A stretch of DNA of 64,000 bases from Streptomyces plumbidurans (GCF_019857225.1 NZ_JAFJSY010000027.1:1-64000); one strand, 5' to 3'. Counted from the stretch's first letter, positions 55,610-64,000 are shown. Notes: generated by a model from the letters alone, not told the origin. Numbers and translations are program-made.

Positions 55610-56065
55610 ATGTCCGAGCTGCCCGCTCTTCCCGTCACGTTCCGGCCGGGCCGCACCCGCGCCGTCCTGCTCGCCTCCGGTGCCGTGATCTTCGTGGTCA
55701 TCACGACGGTCGCGCTGCTGCTCGAGCACCTCGGCCCGGGCGAGCGCATGAGCTTCGTCCTCACGGCCGCGCTGCTGTTCGCCGTGCTCGCCCAGCTGGG
55801 CCGGGTGAAGGTCGTCGCCGACGAGTCCGGCGTCACGGTCGTGAACATCGTCGGCAGGCGGCGCCTGGCCTGGGCCGAGATCGTGCAGGTGAACCTGCGG
55901 CCCGGCGATCCCTGGGTGTTCCTCAACCTCAGCGACGGCACCAGCCTGCCCGCGCTCGGCATCCAGCCGGGCATCGCCAAGCAGCGCGCCATCGCCGACG
56001 CGCGCACCCTGCGCGCCCTCGCGGAGGCCCGGTCCGTCAGGGATCCTGAGCAGCATCAGGGCTGA
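55610..56065 (+). CDS. Small membrane protein with bacterial PH-type domain
   Basis: 151 residues. Two membrane helices (about 19-38 and 48-64) form a hairpin, followed by a PH-like beta domain of the bPH_6 type (VVADESGVTVVNIVGRRRLAWAEI). It begins 13 bases after hisG and is probably cotranscribed. No catalytic motif; function unknown. Confidence 0.88.
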   Translation: MSELPALPVTFRPGRTRAVLLASGAVIFVVITTVALLLEHLGPGERMSFVLTAALLFAVLAQLGRVKVVADESGVTVVNIVGRRRLAWAEIVQVNLRPGDPWVFLNLSDGTSLPALGIQPGIAKQRAIADARTLRALAEARSVRDPEQHQG

Positions 56066-56073
56066 TCGGGGCG

Positions 56074-56103
56074 GTCCCGGGCGATCTGAGAGCCGCCCGG
56101 GAC
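56074..56103 (+). terminator. Terminator of the hisE-hisG transcript
   Basis: GTCCCGGGCG pairs perfectly with CGCCCGGGAC around 10 bases, 8 bases after the stop. Confidence 0.75.
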
Positions 56104-56133
56104 AAGTCCGCACTGCCGTAGTACCCCTTGTCT

Positions 56134-56270
56134 TGATTAATCTGTTGTCGGAGGCGCTGTCGTTGCGCCTCCACCGCTGATGCTCCCGCCGGTCTCCACC
56201 GGCCCTCAGCGGGCCCCTGCTACCCGAGGAGTGACTCCCTCCAGCGATGGACGGATCGTCCTGTAGTACC
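56134..56270 (+). promoter_or_regulatory. Structured multi-hairpin leader of the CNNM pair
   Basis: Four consecutive stems: GGAGGCGC/GCGCCTCC (56150-56172), CCGCTGA/TCAGCGG (56174-56212) enclosing GCCGGT/ACCGGC (56188-56203), GGAG/CTCC (56228-56238) and GGACG/CGTCC (56249-56261). It ends about 45 bases before the start. GTAGTACC occurs on both sides of it. Pattern not recognised as M-box, yybP-ykoY or any other class known to me. It may be a metal-sensing leader. Confidence 0.5.
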
Positions 56271-56308
56271 TGCGCCGTCCCCTCTTCGCACCACGAGGCG
56301 GCGGCATC

Positions 56309-57634
56309 ATGACCACGCCCCTGCTCCTTCTCGCAGCGGCCTTCCTGCTGATCCTGGCCAACGGCTTCTTCGTCGCCGCGGAGTTCGGCCTGGTCACGGT
56401 CGAGTCCACGGACGCCGAGAAGGCCGCGGCCGAAGGCGACAAGCGGGCCCGCCGGGTCGCCGAGTCGCTGCGGCAGCTGTCCTTCCAGCTCTCCGGCACC
56501 CAGCTCGGCATCACCATCACCTCCCTCGTCGTCGGCATGCTCGCCGAACCGGCGCTCGGGGCACTGCTGCGCGGCCCCTTCACGGCCGTCGGCGTCCCCG
56601 ACGGCGCGGTCTCCTCGGTCGCGGTGGTCGTCGGCATGCTGCTGGCCTCCGCCGTGCAGATGGTCATCGGCGAGCTCGTGCCCAAGAACTGGGCGGTGTC
56701 CAAGCCGATGCAGGTCGCGCGCTTCGTCGCGGGCCCGCAGCACGCCTTTGCCCGGCTGTTCCGCCCGGTCATCTCCGCGCTGAACACCGTGGCCAACCGC
56801 CTGGTGCGTGCCCTGGGCGTCGAGCCCGCCCAGGAGCTGGCCTCCGCCCGCACCCCCGGCGAACTCGTCTCCCTCGCCCGGCACTCCGCCCAGGCCGGCG
56901 CCCTGGAACAGGACACCGCCGACCTCTTCGTACGGACGCTGTCGCTGGGCGAGCTGACCGCGCAGCACGTGATGACCCCGCGGGTGAAGGTGAGCGCGCT
57001 GCAGTCGTCGGCGACCGCCGAGGACGTGGTCAACCTCACCCGTGCCACCGGACTGTCCCGCTTCCCGGTCTACAAGGAGCGGATCGACGAGGTCGTCGGC
57101 ATGGTCCACCTCAAGGACGCCCTGGCCGTCCCGGCGCACGACCGGCTGCGCACCCCCGTCGGCCGCATCGCCCGCCCGGCGCTGCTCGTTCCCGAGACCC
57201 TGCCGGTCCAGCCGCTGCTGGCCCAGCTGCGCAGCGAGCAGCCCATCGCGGTCGTCGTCGACGAGTACGGCGGCACGGCGGGCGTCGTCACCCTGGAGGA
57301 CATCGTCGAGGAGATCGTCGGCGAGGTCCGCGACGAGCACGACGGGCAGGACGTGCCCGAACTCGCCGCCGCCCCGGCCGAGGACGGCAGGCCCGCCTGG
57401 GACGCCGACGGCAGCTGCCGTGTCGACATCCTGCAGCGCATAGGCCTGGACGTGCCCGAGGGGCCGTACGAGACCGTCGCCGGGCTGATCGCCGACCGGC
57501 TCGGCCGGATCCCGGCCGTCGGCGACCGGGCCGAGCTGCCGGGCTGGCGGCTGACCGTGCGCCGCGTGGGGCACTACCGCGCCGAGCGGGTCCGGCTGGT
57601 GCGCACCGGACCGGTCGTGGAGGTCGCCCGATGA
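56309..57634 (+). CDS. CNNM/CorC-family (HlyC) transporter, long form
   Basis: 441 residues. A DUF21 membrane domain with three to four helices (LLLLAAAFLLILANGFFVAAEF opening) is followed by two CBS motifs (about 215-335) and a CorC_HlyC domain to the end. VDEYGGTAGVVTLEDIVEEI is diagnostic. Such proteins are linked to Mg2+ or Co2+ transport; the old hemolysin name is misleading. ATGA overlap with the next gene. Confidence 0.93.
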   Translation: MTTPLLLLAAAFLLILANGFFVAAEFGLVTVESTDAEKAAAEGDKRARRVAESLRQLSFQLSGTQLGITITSLVVGMLAEPALGALLRGPFTAVGVPDGAVSSVAVVVGMLLASAVQMVIGELVPKNWAVSKPMQVARFVAGPQHAFARLFRPVISALNTVANRLVRALGVEPAQELASARTPGELVSLARHSAQAGALEQDTADLFVRTLSLGELTAQHVMTPRVKVSALQSSATAEDVVNLTRATGLSRFPVYKERIDEVVGMVHLKDALAVPAHDRLRTPVGRIARPALLVPETLPVQPLLAQLRSEQPIAVVVDEYGGTAGVVTLEDIVEEIVGEVRDEHDGQDVPELAAAPAEDGRPAWDADGSCRVDILQRIGLDVPEGPYETVAGLIADRLGRIPAVGDRAELPGWRLTVRRVGHYRAERVRLVRTGPVVEVAR

Positions 57635-58716
57635 GCGTGCTCCAACTCCTGTTCGCCGCCCTGCTGGTGCTGACCAACGGCTTCTTCGTCGGCGCCGAGT
57701 TCGCGCTCGTGTCCGTACGCCGCAGCCAGATCGAACCGCTCGGCACGGCCCGCGCCCGCCAGGTCCTCTACGGCCTGGAGCGGCTGCCGCAGATGATGGC
57801 CGCGGCGCAGTTCGGCATCACCGTCTGCTCGCTGACGCTGGGCGCGGTGGCCGAACCGACCGTCGCGCATCTGCTGGAGCCGGTCTTCGAGTGGATCCAC
57901 CTTCCGGACGGGACGATCCACCCGCTGGGCTATGTCATCGCGCTCGCCGCGGTCGTCTTCTTCCACCTCGTCATCGGCGAGATGGTCCCGAAGAACCTGG
58001 CGATGGCGGCCCCGGAGAAGGTCGCGGTGTGGCTCGCTCCCGGCCTGGTGGCCTTCGCCCGCGTCTGCAGGCCGATCACCGTCGCGCTCGGCGCCTGCGC
58101 GCAGGCGATCCTGCGGCTGTTCCGGGTCGAGCCCAAGGACGAGGTCGAGGCCGTCTTCACCAGCGAGCAGCTCAACCGCCTGGTGGAGGACTCCGGCCAG
58201 GCGGGCCTGCTGGACCCCGAGGAGCAGGAACGCCTCGAGGACGCACTGGAGTTGGGCTCCCGCCCGGTGACGGACGTCCTGCTGAGGGCGGAGTCCCTGG
58301 TGACGGTGCCGCCGTCGGTCACCCCGGGCCGGATCGTCGAACTCACCGCGCGCACCGGGTACTCCCGGTTCCCGATCGCCGCGGAGAACGGCGCCTTCAT
58401 GGGCTATCTGCATGTGAAGGACGTACTGGACCTGGAGGACTCCGAGCGGGCGGTGCCGCAGCAGCTGTGGCGTCCGATGACGACCCTGCGCTCCGAACTG
58501 CCCCTGGACGACGCCCTGACGGTGATGCGTCGGGCGGCCACGCATCTGGCCCAGGTGGCCGACGCGTCCGGCAAGGTGCTGGGCCTGGTCGCCCTGGAGG
58601 ACGTGCTGGAGCTCCTGGTCGGCGAGGTCACGGACCCGGCGCACCGCGACGTGCCGCCGGTGAAGGTGACCGAGCCGCGGGCCAGCGGTGAGCCGGAGAA
58701 CGCGCTGACCGCCTGA
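57631..58716 (+). CDS. CNNM/CorC-family transporter, short form
   Basis: 361 residues, a paralogue of the preceding gene. DUF21 domain (FAALLVLTNGFFVGAEFALVSV) and two CBS motifs are present, but the C-terminal CorC_HlyC domain is missing. GKVLGLVALEDVLELLVGEV ends the CBS pair. Tandem long/short pairs are common in actinobacteria and may form heterodimers. The ATG overlaps the upstream stop. Confidence 0.93.
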   Translation: MSVLQLLFAALLVLTNGFFVGAEFALVSVRRSQIEPLGTARARQVLYGLERLPQMMAAAQFGITVCSLTLGAVAEPTVAHLLEPVFEWIHLPDGTIHPLGYVIALAAVVFFHLVIGEMVPKNLAMAAPEKVAVWLAPGLVAFARVCRPITVALGACAQAILRLFRVEPKDEVEAVFTSEQLNRLVEDSGQAGLLDPEEQERLEDALELGSRPVTDVLLRAESLVTVPPSVTPGRIVELTARTGYSRFPIAAENGAFMGYLHVKDVLDLEDSERAVPQQLWRPMTTLRSELPLDDALTVMRRAATHLAQVADASGKVLGLVALEDVLELLVGEVTDPAHRDVPPVKVTEPRASGEPENALTA

Positions 58717-58728
58717 CCACTCGACCGC

Positions 58729-58756
58729 CTGACCGCTGACCGCTGACCGCTGACCG
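58729..58756 (+). repeat. Four tandem copies of a 7-bp unit
   Basis: CTGACCG is repeated four times exactly, flanked by near copies, just after the second CNNM stop. Confidence 0.85.
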
Positions 58757-58807
58757 CCTGACGCGGGACCGGAGGCCGGGGAACAGGGGCCTGGGGCCGG
58801 GGGTCCG

Positions 58808-60673
58808 TCACATCGGGGACGGATCCTGCGGCCCCCGCCCCGACAGCACCTCGCCGTAGGCCTGCATCAGGTCGGGCAGCCGCAATGTCGACAAGTCGTC
58901 ACGGGACAAGGTCCCCGGATAGATCGACAGCCGCAGGTCGCGGTACGCGCAGCTCTTCTCGTAGAGCGTGCGCAGGAATCGTCCGTTGCCCAGCTCGTCG
59001 ATCCAGCCCTGGTCCACCACGTGCCCGGCGATGGAGCGCAGCTCGTCGAGCGCCTCCTCGTCCCACACGTCGCCGTTCTCCGCGGCCAGGACCTCGCCGA
59101 TGGAGGTGAGTTCGAGCGGTCGGTAGGACGGGAAGTCGACGCGGGTCGTGAAGCGGGACGACAAGCCGGGGTTGGCCGCCAGCAGGCGGTCCATGCCCTC
59201 GGGGTAGCCGGCCAGGATGACCACCAGGTGGTCGCGGTTGTCCTCGGCCCGCTTCAGCAGCACCTGCAGCGCCTCGTCGCCGTACGCGTCGCCCTTGCCG
59301 TAGCCGGAGTTGGAGAGGGAGTAGGCCTCGTCGACGAAGAGCACGCCGCCGATCGCGGAGTCGATCAGCTCGTTGGCCTTCACGGCCGTCTGGCCCAGGT
59401 ACTCGCCGACCAGGTCGGCCCGCTGGGCCTCCACCAGGTGGTCACCGCCGAGCAGGCCGAGGGCGTAGAAGACCCGGCCGAGGATGCGCGCCACGGTGGT
59501 CTTGCCGGTGCCGGAGGGCCCGGAGAAGACGAAGTGCCGCTTGGGCGGCTGGACCGGCAGGCCCTGACCGGCCCGCAGCCGCGCCATGTTCAGCTGCGCC
59601 GACAGGGCCTTGACCTGGCGCTTGACCGGCTCGAGGCCCACCATGCGCTCCAGCTCGGCGAGCGCCTCCTCCAGCAGCAGCGGGTCGGTGGGGCCCGCGG
59701 GCAGCGGGGACCCGGACGATCCGGTGTTCTTGTGCCGTACGGCCGGGTCGATCGTCGAGGAAAGCGGGCCGACGGGCGGCAGGTCGGAGTCGGACAGTCT
59801 GAGGTCCCGGCCCTCGGCGCCGAACAGCGGGTCCAGGGTGTCGGGGCCCTCCAGGGCGTCCTGGCCGCCGGAGAGCGTGATCGCCGCGAGGTCGGCGGAC
59901 TCGTCGTACCCGTCGCCCTCGGCGATCGCAGCGAGCCGGGCCGAGGTGTCCATGAAGGCGGGGTCGACGCGGTGCACGGCGCGGTACAGGGGGAGCGCGG
60001 CGGCCGAGCGGCCGGTGCCCTCGTGGGCCCGCGCCAGCCAGTAGCGCAGCTCCTTGCGCTGCGGCTGCTCGCTGCGGCAGCGCATCAGGGCGGCCGCGAG
60101 CAGCGGTTCGGCCTGTCCGTACATCTCCAGGCGCACCCGCGCCATGCCGCCGAACAGGCCCGCCTCGATGCCGAGCAGGGCGTCGTCGATCAGCGGGTCG
60201 GTGTGCCGGACCAACTGGTCCCAGTCCTTGACCAGATAGGCACGGCAGGCATGCAGAAAACGGACCTGCGGGTCGGTGTCCACGGGCGGCAGCCCGGCGA
60301 GCGCCCGGTCCAGCTCCGGGACATGGCGGCCGTCCAGCCAGTGCGAGGCGTGCGCGAGCAGCAGATCGCGCGGGCTCTCCAGCACGGGCTGCACCCACCA
60401 GCCGAGCCAGTACCAGGAGTTGAGGGAGCGGCGGTGCCGGGCGCGCTGCTCGCCGAAGCGGTCCCGGTGCCGGAACATCCGCAGCAGCGCGGTCGTCGTG
60501 TCGACGCGCAGCGCGTGCAGTCCGAGCCAGCCGTCGGCCATCCCGGGATCCATCCGGACCGCCGCCCGGAACTCCTCCTCCGCCTGCGGATAGGCGCCCA
60601 TGGTGTAGGCGTCCACGCCTCGCAGCCAGGCGAGGTCGGCCGGGGCCTCGGGGCCCTGCGTGCCGAAGTCCAT
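58808..60673 (-). CDS. EccA/CbxX-like AAA ATPase with N-terminal helical repeats
   Basis: 621 residues from the ATG at 60673. Residues about 1-300 form TPR-like helices; a Ser/Pro-rich linker lies around 320-365; a CbxX/CfqX AAA domain follows with Walker A GPSGTGKTT near 408, Walker B GGVLFVDEAYSL near 468 and an arginine finger region in SSRFTTRVDF. This matches the architecture of EccA of type VII secretion. No esx, eccB, eccC, eccD or mycP gene is in the window, so it may be an orphan or serve another system. Confidence 0.88.
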   Translation of the reverse strand: MDFGTQGPEAPADLAWLRGVDAYTMGAYPQAEEEFRAAVRMDPGMADGWLGLHALRVDTTTALLRMFRHRDRFGEQRARHRRSLNSWYWLGWWVQPVLESPRDLLLAHASHWLDGRHVPELDRALAGLPPVDTDPQVRFLHACRAYLVKDWDQLVRHTDPLIDDALLGIEAGLFGGMARVRLEMYGQAEPLLAAALMRCRSEQPQRKELRYWLARAHEGTGRSAAALPLYRAVHRVDPAFMDTSARLAAIAEGDGYDESADLAAITLSGGQDALEGPDTLDPLFGAEGRDLRLSDSDLPPVGPLSSTIDPAVRHKNTGSSGSPLPAGPTDPLLLEEALAELERMVGLEPVKRQVKALSAQLNMARLRAGQGLPVQPPKRHFVFSGPSGTGKTTVARILGRVFYALGLLGGDHLVEAQRADLVGEYLGQTAVKANELIDSAIGGVLFVDEAYSLSNSGYGKGDAYGDEALQVLLKRAEDNRDHLVVILAGYPEGMDRLLAANPGLSSRFTTRVDFPSYRPLELTSIGEVLAAENGDVWDEEALDELRSIAGHVVDQGWIDELGNGRFLRTLYEKSCAYRDLRLSIYPGTLSRDDLSTLRLPDLMQAYGEVLSGRGPQDPSPM

Positions 60674-61102
60674 CACGTCCCCCACAAACCGTGCCCCCGT
60701 CGGTTGACCCCCGGGCCGTCGTCCAACGGCCGCTTTGATCGAAACGTCGTGCCGCGAACCGGAGTTGCGGTGCGCGCAGCCGTCTGTCAGGTCGCACCGA
60801 TGGCATCGTACCTGCGCCGGTGTCGCCCGCCGAAGGGTGCCGCACAGGCCGTTTGACGAGGTGGGAGCAGACGGGGGCGCACTTCGGACGGTGACCGTGG
60901 GTGAGCGAATCGCGCCTCGGAGCGTCCGGAAAGGGGGAATGAGGGCAGAACGAAGCCCCCGATCACGGGGGAACAACCGGGGGCTTCGCGTCTGCATGCG
61001 GCTTCGAATGGCCGCTCATTCAGAACGTAAGTCCTGTACGGCCCCTCGGTCAAGCGGAGTTGAGGCACTCCGGGAAGTTGAACGGCAGTCGTCTTCACAA
61101 GT
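60674..61102. other. Gene-free interval
   Basis: 429 bases between the EccA-like gene and the kinase-like gene. The only clear element is a hairpin, CGAAGCCCCC (60951-60960) with GGGGGCTTCG (60979-60988), an 18-base loop, which lies beyond the kinase-like gene and may terminate it. The EccA-like gene promoter should be in the left part but could not be placed. No conserved-looking ORF. Confidence 0.5.
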
Positions 61103-61762
61103 TCAGCACACTGCCGTTGGTCCGTCACCGTGCGTGAACGGCTGGTCCGGTCCAACCGTTGTCGCGGGCCCCGGGAGCACCTCGTAACCCTCCTCCAACT
61201 GCCGCACCAGAAGATCGGCGAACGGCCGCGAAGGGTCTTCGGCGAAGTGTCGTCGCTCCGCCAAAACCCACCCGGCCCAGAAGTCCCGCTGCTCCTCCCC
61301 GTCCCGCCGCCGCCCACGTGTCCAGGACTCCTCGGGAGCTACCTCCATCCACAGCAGCGCGGCCAGGTGCGGCCGCAGCGCGCGGCGGCCGGCGCCCACG
61401 CCCTCGACGAGGGCCACCGGGGCGGGGGGCAGGTGACGGGGCGCCCCGAAGCGGCGCGCGTGCCAGTCGTAGGGGGCGTACTCGGCCGGCTCGCCGCGCC
61501 CGAGCGGCTCGATCACCTGCGACAGGAGGCGGCCGGTCCAGCCGAAGAGCTCGTCGTGGTTGGCGATGTCGTCGAGGTGCAGCACGGGCGCCCGGTCCAG
61601 TGCCGCGGCCAACTGCCCGGCGAACGTGGACTTTCCGGAGCCGGCGTGTCCGTCGACGCCGATCAGACGGACCGGCCCGCAGGACGGGGGCAGGCGGCGC
61701 AGCCACGTGGCGAGCTCTTGAATGGTCGTTTCCTTGTGCGGTACGGGCCGGGGGTCGGGCAT
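61103..61762 (-). CDS. Uridine kinase-like P-loop protein
   Basis: 219 residues from the ATG at 61762; an ATG at 61777 is also in frame, but a TAGAAT -10-like box (61781-61776) overlaps it, which favours the shorter form with a very short leader. Walker A GHAGSGKST follows VRLIGVD; HLDDIANHDELFGW resembles the substrate lid of nucleoside and panthothenate-type kinases. EGVGAGRRALRPHL is typical of uridine-kinase-like actinobacterial proteins. The substrate is unproven. Confidence 0.85.
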   Translation of the reverse strand: MPDPRPVPHKETTIQELATWLRRLPPSCGPVRLIGVDGHAGSGKSTFAGQLAAALDRAPVLHLDDIANHDELFGWTGRLLSQVIEPLGRGEPAEYAPYDWHARRFGAPRHLPPAPVALVEGVGAGRRALRPHLAALLWMEVAPEESWTRGRRRDGEEQRDFWAGWVLAERRHFAEDPSRPFADLLVRQLEEGYEVLPGPATTVGPDQPFTHGDGPTAVC

Positions 61763-61932
61763 ATTCGTGGGGAACATTCTAATGGTGGGTGAAATCGGGG
61801 CGAATGGGCTGGCCGAAAATAGTGCCGATTTGAACTAGTCGGGGGTCGCCCGCCGGGCCGTCACATTCGCGCCGCAAACCCTTGACAGGCTATGTCGAAA
61901 ACCACGTTCCGGTTGCGCCCTCCGCTGAGTAG

Positions 61933-61968
61933 GGTGCCAGGTGCACAGTTGACCAAGGTGCCAAGTGC
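61933..61968 (+). repeat. Direct repeat GGTGCCA(G/A)GTGC
   Basis: Two 12-bp copies (61933-61944 and 61957-61968) are 24 bases apart, about two helical turns, upstream of the 61998 start. A TTGACA box lies at 61882-61887. A candidate activator or repressor site. Confidence 0.4.
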
Positions 61969-61997
61969 GAGGCGTTCGTACGGGGAGACAGGAGCAG

Positions 61998-62948
61998 ATG
62001 GCCGCTGGGTTATTCGAAGGCCAGTATGTGTGGCATCCGGCGGCGGACGACCGCCTGCTCGCGAACGTCTGCGTGGACGTGCGTGCGGGCCGCTACCGAA
62101 GTGCCCACGAGGCCCTCGTCGAAACGCGCCAGGACTTCGGGCTGCGCGCCCACCGTTCCCTGGTGCTCGCCTCCGAGGCGGCCGACTCCGACCTGACCGA
62201 GCGCTGGCTGGACGAGGAGCCGAGCGCCGAGGCCGCACTGGTGTGGGCGCGGGTCGCCGTCCTGCGGGCGCTGCGCGCTGCAGACACCCGCGACGAGCGG
62301 GCCGAGGCGCTGGAGCGGATCGCCCTGACGGCCTGCGACCGGGCCGCCGCGATGGACCCCCGTGACCCCACGCCCTGGACGGCCCGGCTGGCGATGGCCC
62401 GGCTGCACCGGATCAGCGACCCCGCCCCGCGCGGACTGCTCACCGCGCCGTCCGGCCCCTGGCGCCTCTTCGCGCACATCCTCTCCCTCGACCCCTGGCA
62501 CCGCGAGGCCCATCACCGCTTCCTGTCCTGCTTCTTCAGCCGCTACGGCGGCTCCGTGAACGCCGCCTGGGACGTCGCCGCCTTCCTCGGCCAGCGCGCC
62601 TCCGCCGACTCCCCGCTGCGCCTGCTCCCGCTCGTCGCCCTGGTCGAGAGCTACAACCCGGCCCAACTGCTCGCCGACCGCCTCTGGGAGCAGCCGCAGT
62701 GGCGCTCCACCGCCCTCGCGATCTACCAGAACTGGCTGCCCACGGTGGCCGGTTACCGCTTCACGCCGGTGCTCGACCTGGCCTACCTCGCGCACGCGCT
62801 GGTCATGGGCAAGTGCGAGTTCGAGGCACGGGCGGTCTTCTCCGCGATGGGGCCCTACGCCTCCCGCATGCCCTGGTCGGCCTTCGGGGAGCCGGCCGAG
62901 CAGCTGTCCCGAGCCCGCCGCGCCTGCGGCCTTCCCGTCCCCCCGTGA
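61998..62948 (+). CDS. Helical-repeat protein of unknown function with TTA at codon 5
   Basis: 316 residues from the ATG at 61998, which has AGGAG five bases before it. A longer in-frame GTG at 61965 overlaps a direct repeat and is less likely. The protein is rich in Ala/Leu/Arg helices of the TPR-like kind (RAAAMDPRDPTPWTARLAMAR, AHILSLDPWHREAHHRF), soluble, with no catalytic motif. It resembles the N-terminal half of the nearby EccA-like protein in composition only. Codon 5 is TTA (62010-62012). Confidence 0.85.
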   Translation: MAAGLFEGQYVWHPAADDRLLANVCVDVRAGRYRSAHEALVETRQDFGLRAHRSLVLASEAADSDLTERWLDEEPSAEAALVWARVAVLRALRAADTRDERAEALERIALTACDRAAAMDPRDPTPWTARLAMARLHRISDPAPRGLLTAPSGPWRLFAHILSLDPWHREAHHRFLSCFFSRYGGSVNAAWDVAAFLGQRASADSPLRLLPLVALVESYNPAQLLADRLWEQPQWRSTALAIYQNWLPTVAGYRFTPVLDLAYLAHALVMGKCEFEARAVFSAMGPYASRMPWSAFGEPAEQLSRARRACGLPVPP

Positions 62949-62983
62949 GAACGACCGTCCCCCCCATAGAGAAAGGCCGGTAC

Positions 62984-64000
62984 GTGTCAGAGAGAACAGT
63001 AGGTCGGGCCGAACTGGACGACGACGCCACGCTGCATGCGATGGGTTATCCGAGAAAACTCACGCGTCGCTTCAAGGCGTTCGACAACTTCGCCATCTCG
63101 TTCACCATCATCAATATCATCTCGGGTATTTTCTCCAGCTTCGGATTCGGCATGAATGCCGGTGGGCCCCGCATTCTGGTATTCGGCTGGATCGGCGTCT
63201 CCGTCATGGTGCTCTTCGTCGGCCTCGCGATGGCGGAAGTCGCCTCCGCCTATCCGACGAGCGGTGCGCTGTATTTCTCCGCCGGTAAACTCGCCAAACG
63301 GCACAAGGGCGCCTGGTCCTGGTACACGGGATGGCTGAACTTCGTGGGCCAGATAGGCGGCACGGCGGCCACCGGCTACGCGGCCGCCACCTTCATCCAG
63401 GCCTTCGTCGCCCTGCAGTGGCCCTCGTACGTGCCGACCGCGCACCAGACCGTGCTGATCACGGCGCTGATCATCGTGCTGCAGGGACTGGCCAACACCT
63501 ACACCGTGCAGTTGGTCGCCCTCCTCAACCGGATCTCGGTGTGGTGGCTGCTGATCGGTCTCGTGGTGATCGTGACCGCCCTGATCGTCGGCCCCGACAG
63601 CCACCGCTCGGCTTCGTTCGTCACGCATTTCGCGAACAACACCGGTTTCACCAGCGGGCTTTACGGCGGGATGCTCGGACTGCTCGTCACCAGCTGGACC
63701 TTCACCGGCTTCGACGGCAGCTTCCACATGTCCGAGGAAACAGTGCAGGCCACCGTCAACGCCCCGAAGGGGATCACACGGGCGATCGGTTACTCGGCGA
63801 TCACCGGCCTGATCCTGATGCTCGCACTGGTCTACAGCATTCACGACTACGACCATGTGGCGGGCGCTTCCGCTCCGCCCGTCCAGATTCTGATAGACGG
63901 CCTCGGTCTCACCACCGCCAAGCTGCTCCTGCTGATCGTGATCGGCGCGATGCTCTTCTGCGGTCTGGCGAATCTCACCAGCAACACCCGGCAGATCTTC
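62984..64000 (+). CDS. APC-superfamily amino acid permease, 3' end outside the window
   Basis: 339 codons are visible from the GTG at 62984 (AAAGG just upstream). After a 35-residue polar N-terminus come about nine membrane helices; SFTIINIISGIFSSFGFG and VGLAMAEVASAYPTSGALYF match the APC consensus, and TGFDGSFHMSEETVQATVNAP is the TM6-7 segment of the GABA/choline-type (ACT) branch. Codons such as AAT, ATT and AAA are a little more frequent than in neighbours. Probably carries an amino acid or GABA. Confidence 0.9.
   Translation, partial: MSERTVGRAELDDDATLHAMGYPRKLTRRFKAFDNFAISFTIINIISGIFSSFGFGMNAGGPRILVFGWIGVSVMVLFVGLAMAEVASAYPTSGALYFSAGKLAKRHKGAWSWYTGWLNFVGQIGGTAATGYAAATFIQAFVALQWPSYVPTAHQTVLITALIIVLQGLANTYTVQLVALLNRISVWWLLIGLVVIVTALIVGPDSHRSASFVTHFANNTGFTSGLYGGMLGLLVTSWTFTGFDGSFHMSEETVQATVNAPKGITRAIGYSAITGLILMLALVYSIHDYDHVAGASAPPVQILIDGLGLTTAKLLLLIVIGAMLFCGLANLTSNTRQIF

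Noticed and set aside
56134-56270. M-box (Mg2+) riboswitch before the CNNM pair
   Set aside because: The conserved M-box segments are not present; kept only as an unclassified structured leader.
58729-58756. CRISPR-like array
   Set aside because: Units are only 7 bp with no spacers; a simple tandem repeat.
60989-61102. tRNA-like stretch with TTCGAAT
   Set aside because: No acceptor stem, anticodon arm or matching T stem could be formed around it.

Overview
The window is a high-GC (clearly above 70 percent in third codon positions) actinobacterial chromosome segment and almost certainly belongs to a Streptomyces. The evidence is bldD, the sIHF nucleoid protein, the aro-efp-nusB-bldD-pyr-gmk-rpoZ-coaBC-metK-priA-fmt order known from Streptomyces chromosomes, frequent GTG starts and ATGA/GTGA start-stop overlaps, and an almost complete absence of TTA codons. 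No tRNA, rRNA, CRISPR array, prophage or insertion sequence was seen. The left and middle parts are core chromosome; the right part mixes core blocks (rib, his) with accessory genes.

Layout. 1-6.5 kb: end of a shikimate dehydrogenase, then aroC-aroK-aroB, a proline-rich P-loop protein, an M24 peptidase-fold protein with altered metal ligands, efp and nusB. 6.6-7.3 kb: bldD on the minus strand with a BldD-box-like operator. 7.4-17.4 kb: the pyrimidine operon pyrR-pyrB-pyrC-(PH-like membrane protein)-carA-carB-pyrD-pyrF, with a PyrR-binding leader at the front and a second, switch-like leader before pyrD. 17.4-24.1 kb: sIHF, gmk, rpoZ, coaBC, metK, priA. 24.3-30.6 kb: a small HTH protein, fmt, rsmB, an MMPL exporter and rpe. 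30.6-40 kb: a SorC-type regulator, an orphan barstar, a GuaB1-type GMP reductase, a cationic-amino-acid-type permease, an Lrp regulator, an MFS transporter, and an amidase plus FAD monooxygenase pair that closely resembles the Pseudomonas DavA/DavB lysine pathway.

40-50.8 kb is accessory: an LLM oxidoreductase, a DUF5995 protein, a secreted GH6 cellulase containing a TTA codon, a uracil-type permease, a secreted alginate-lyase-fold protein, an MFS/ROK divergent pair separated by a clean palindrome, and an ECF41 sigma factor beside an NAD(P)-binding oxidoreductase that carries a plausible ECF41 promoter. 51-54.4 kb: an FMN riboswitch followed by ribE-ribM-ribBA-ribH. 54.4-56 kb: hisE-hisG-PH protein. 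56-58.7 kb: a CNNM/CorC pair behind a multi-hairpin leader. 58.8-64 kb: an EccA-like AAA ATPase, a uridine-kinase-like protein, a helical-repeat protein with a TTA codon at position 5, and an amino-acid permease cut by the window edge.

The most interesting unexplained items are the competing helices before pyrD, the structured leader before the CNNM pair, the roughly 32-residue tandem repeat inserted into the ROK regulator, the M24 protein with non-canonical metal ligands, and the lysine-monooxygenase-like cluster. Motif and family assignments were made by eye from the sequence; no database search was run.
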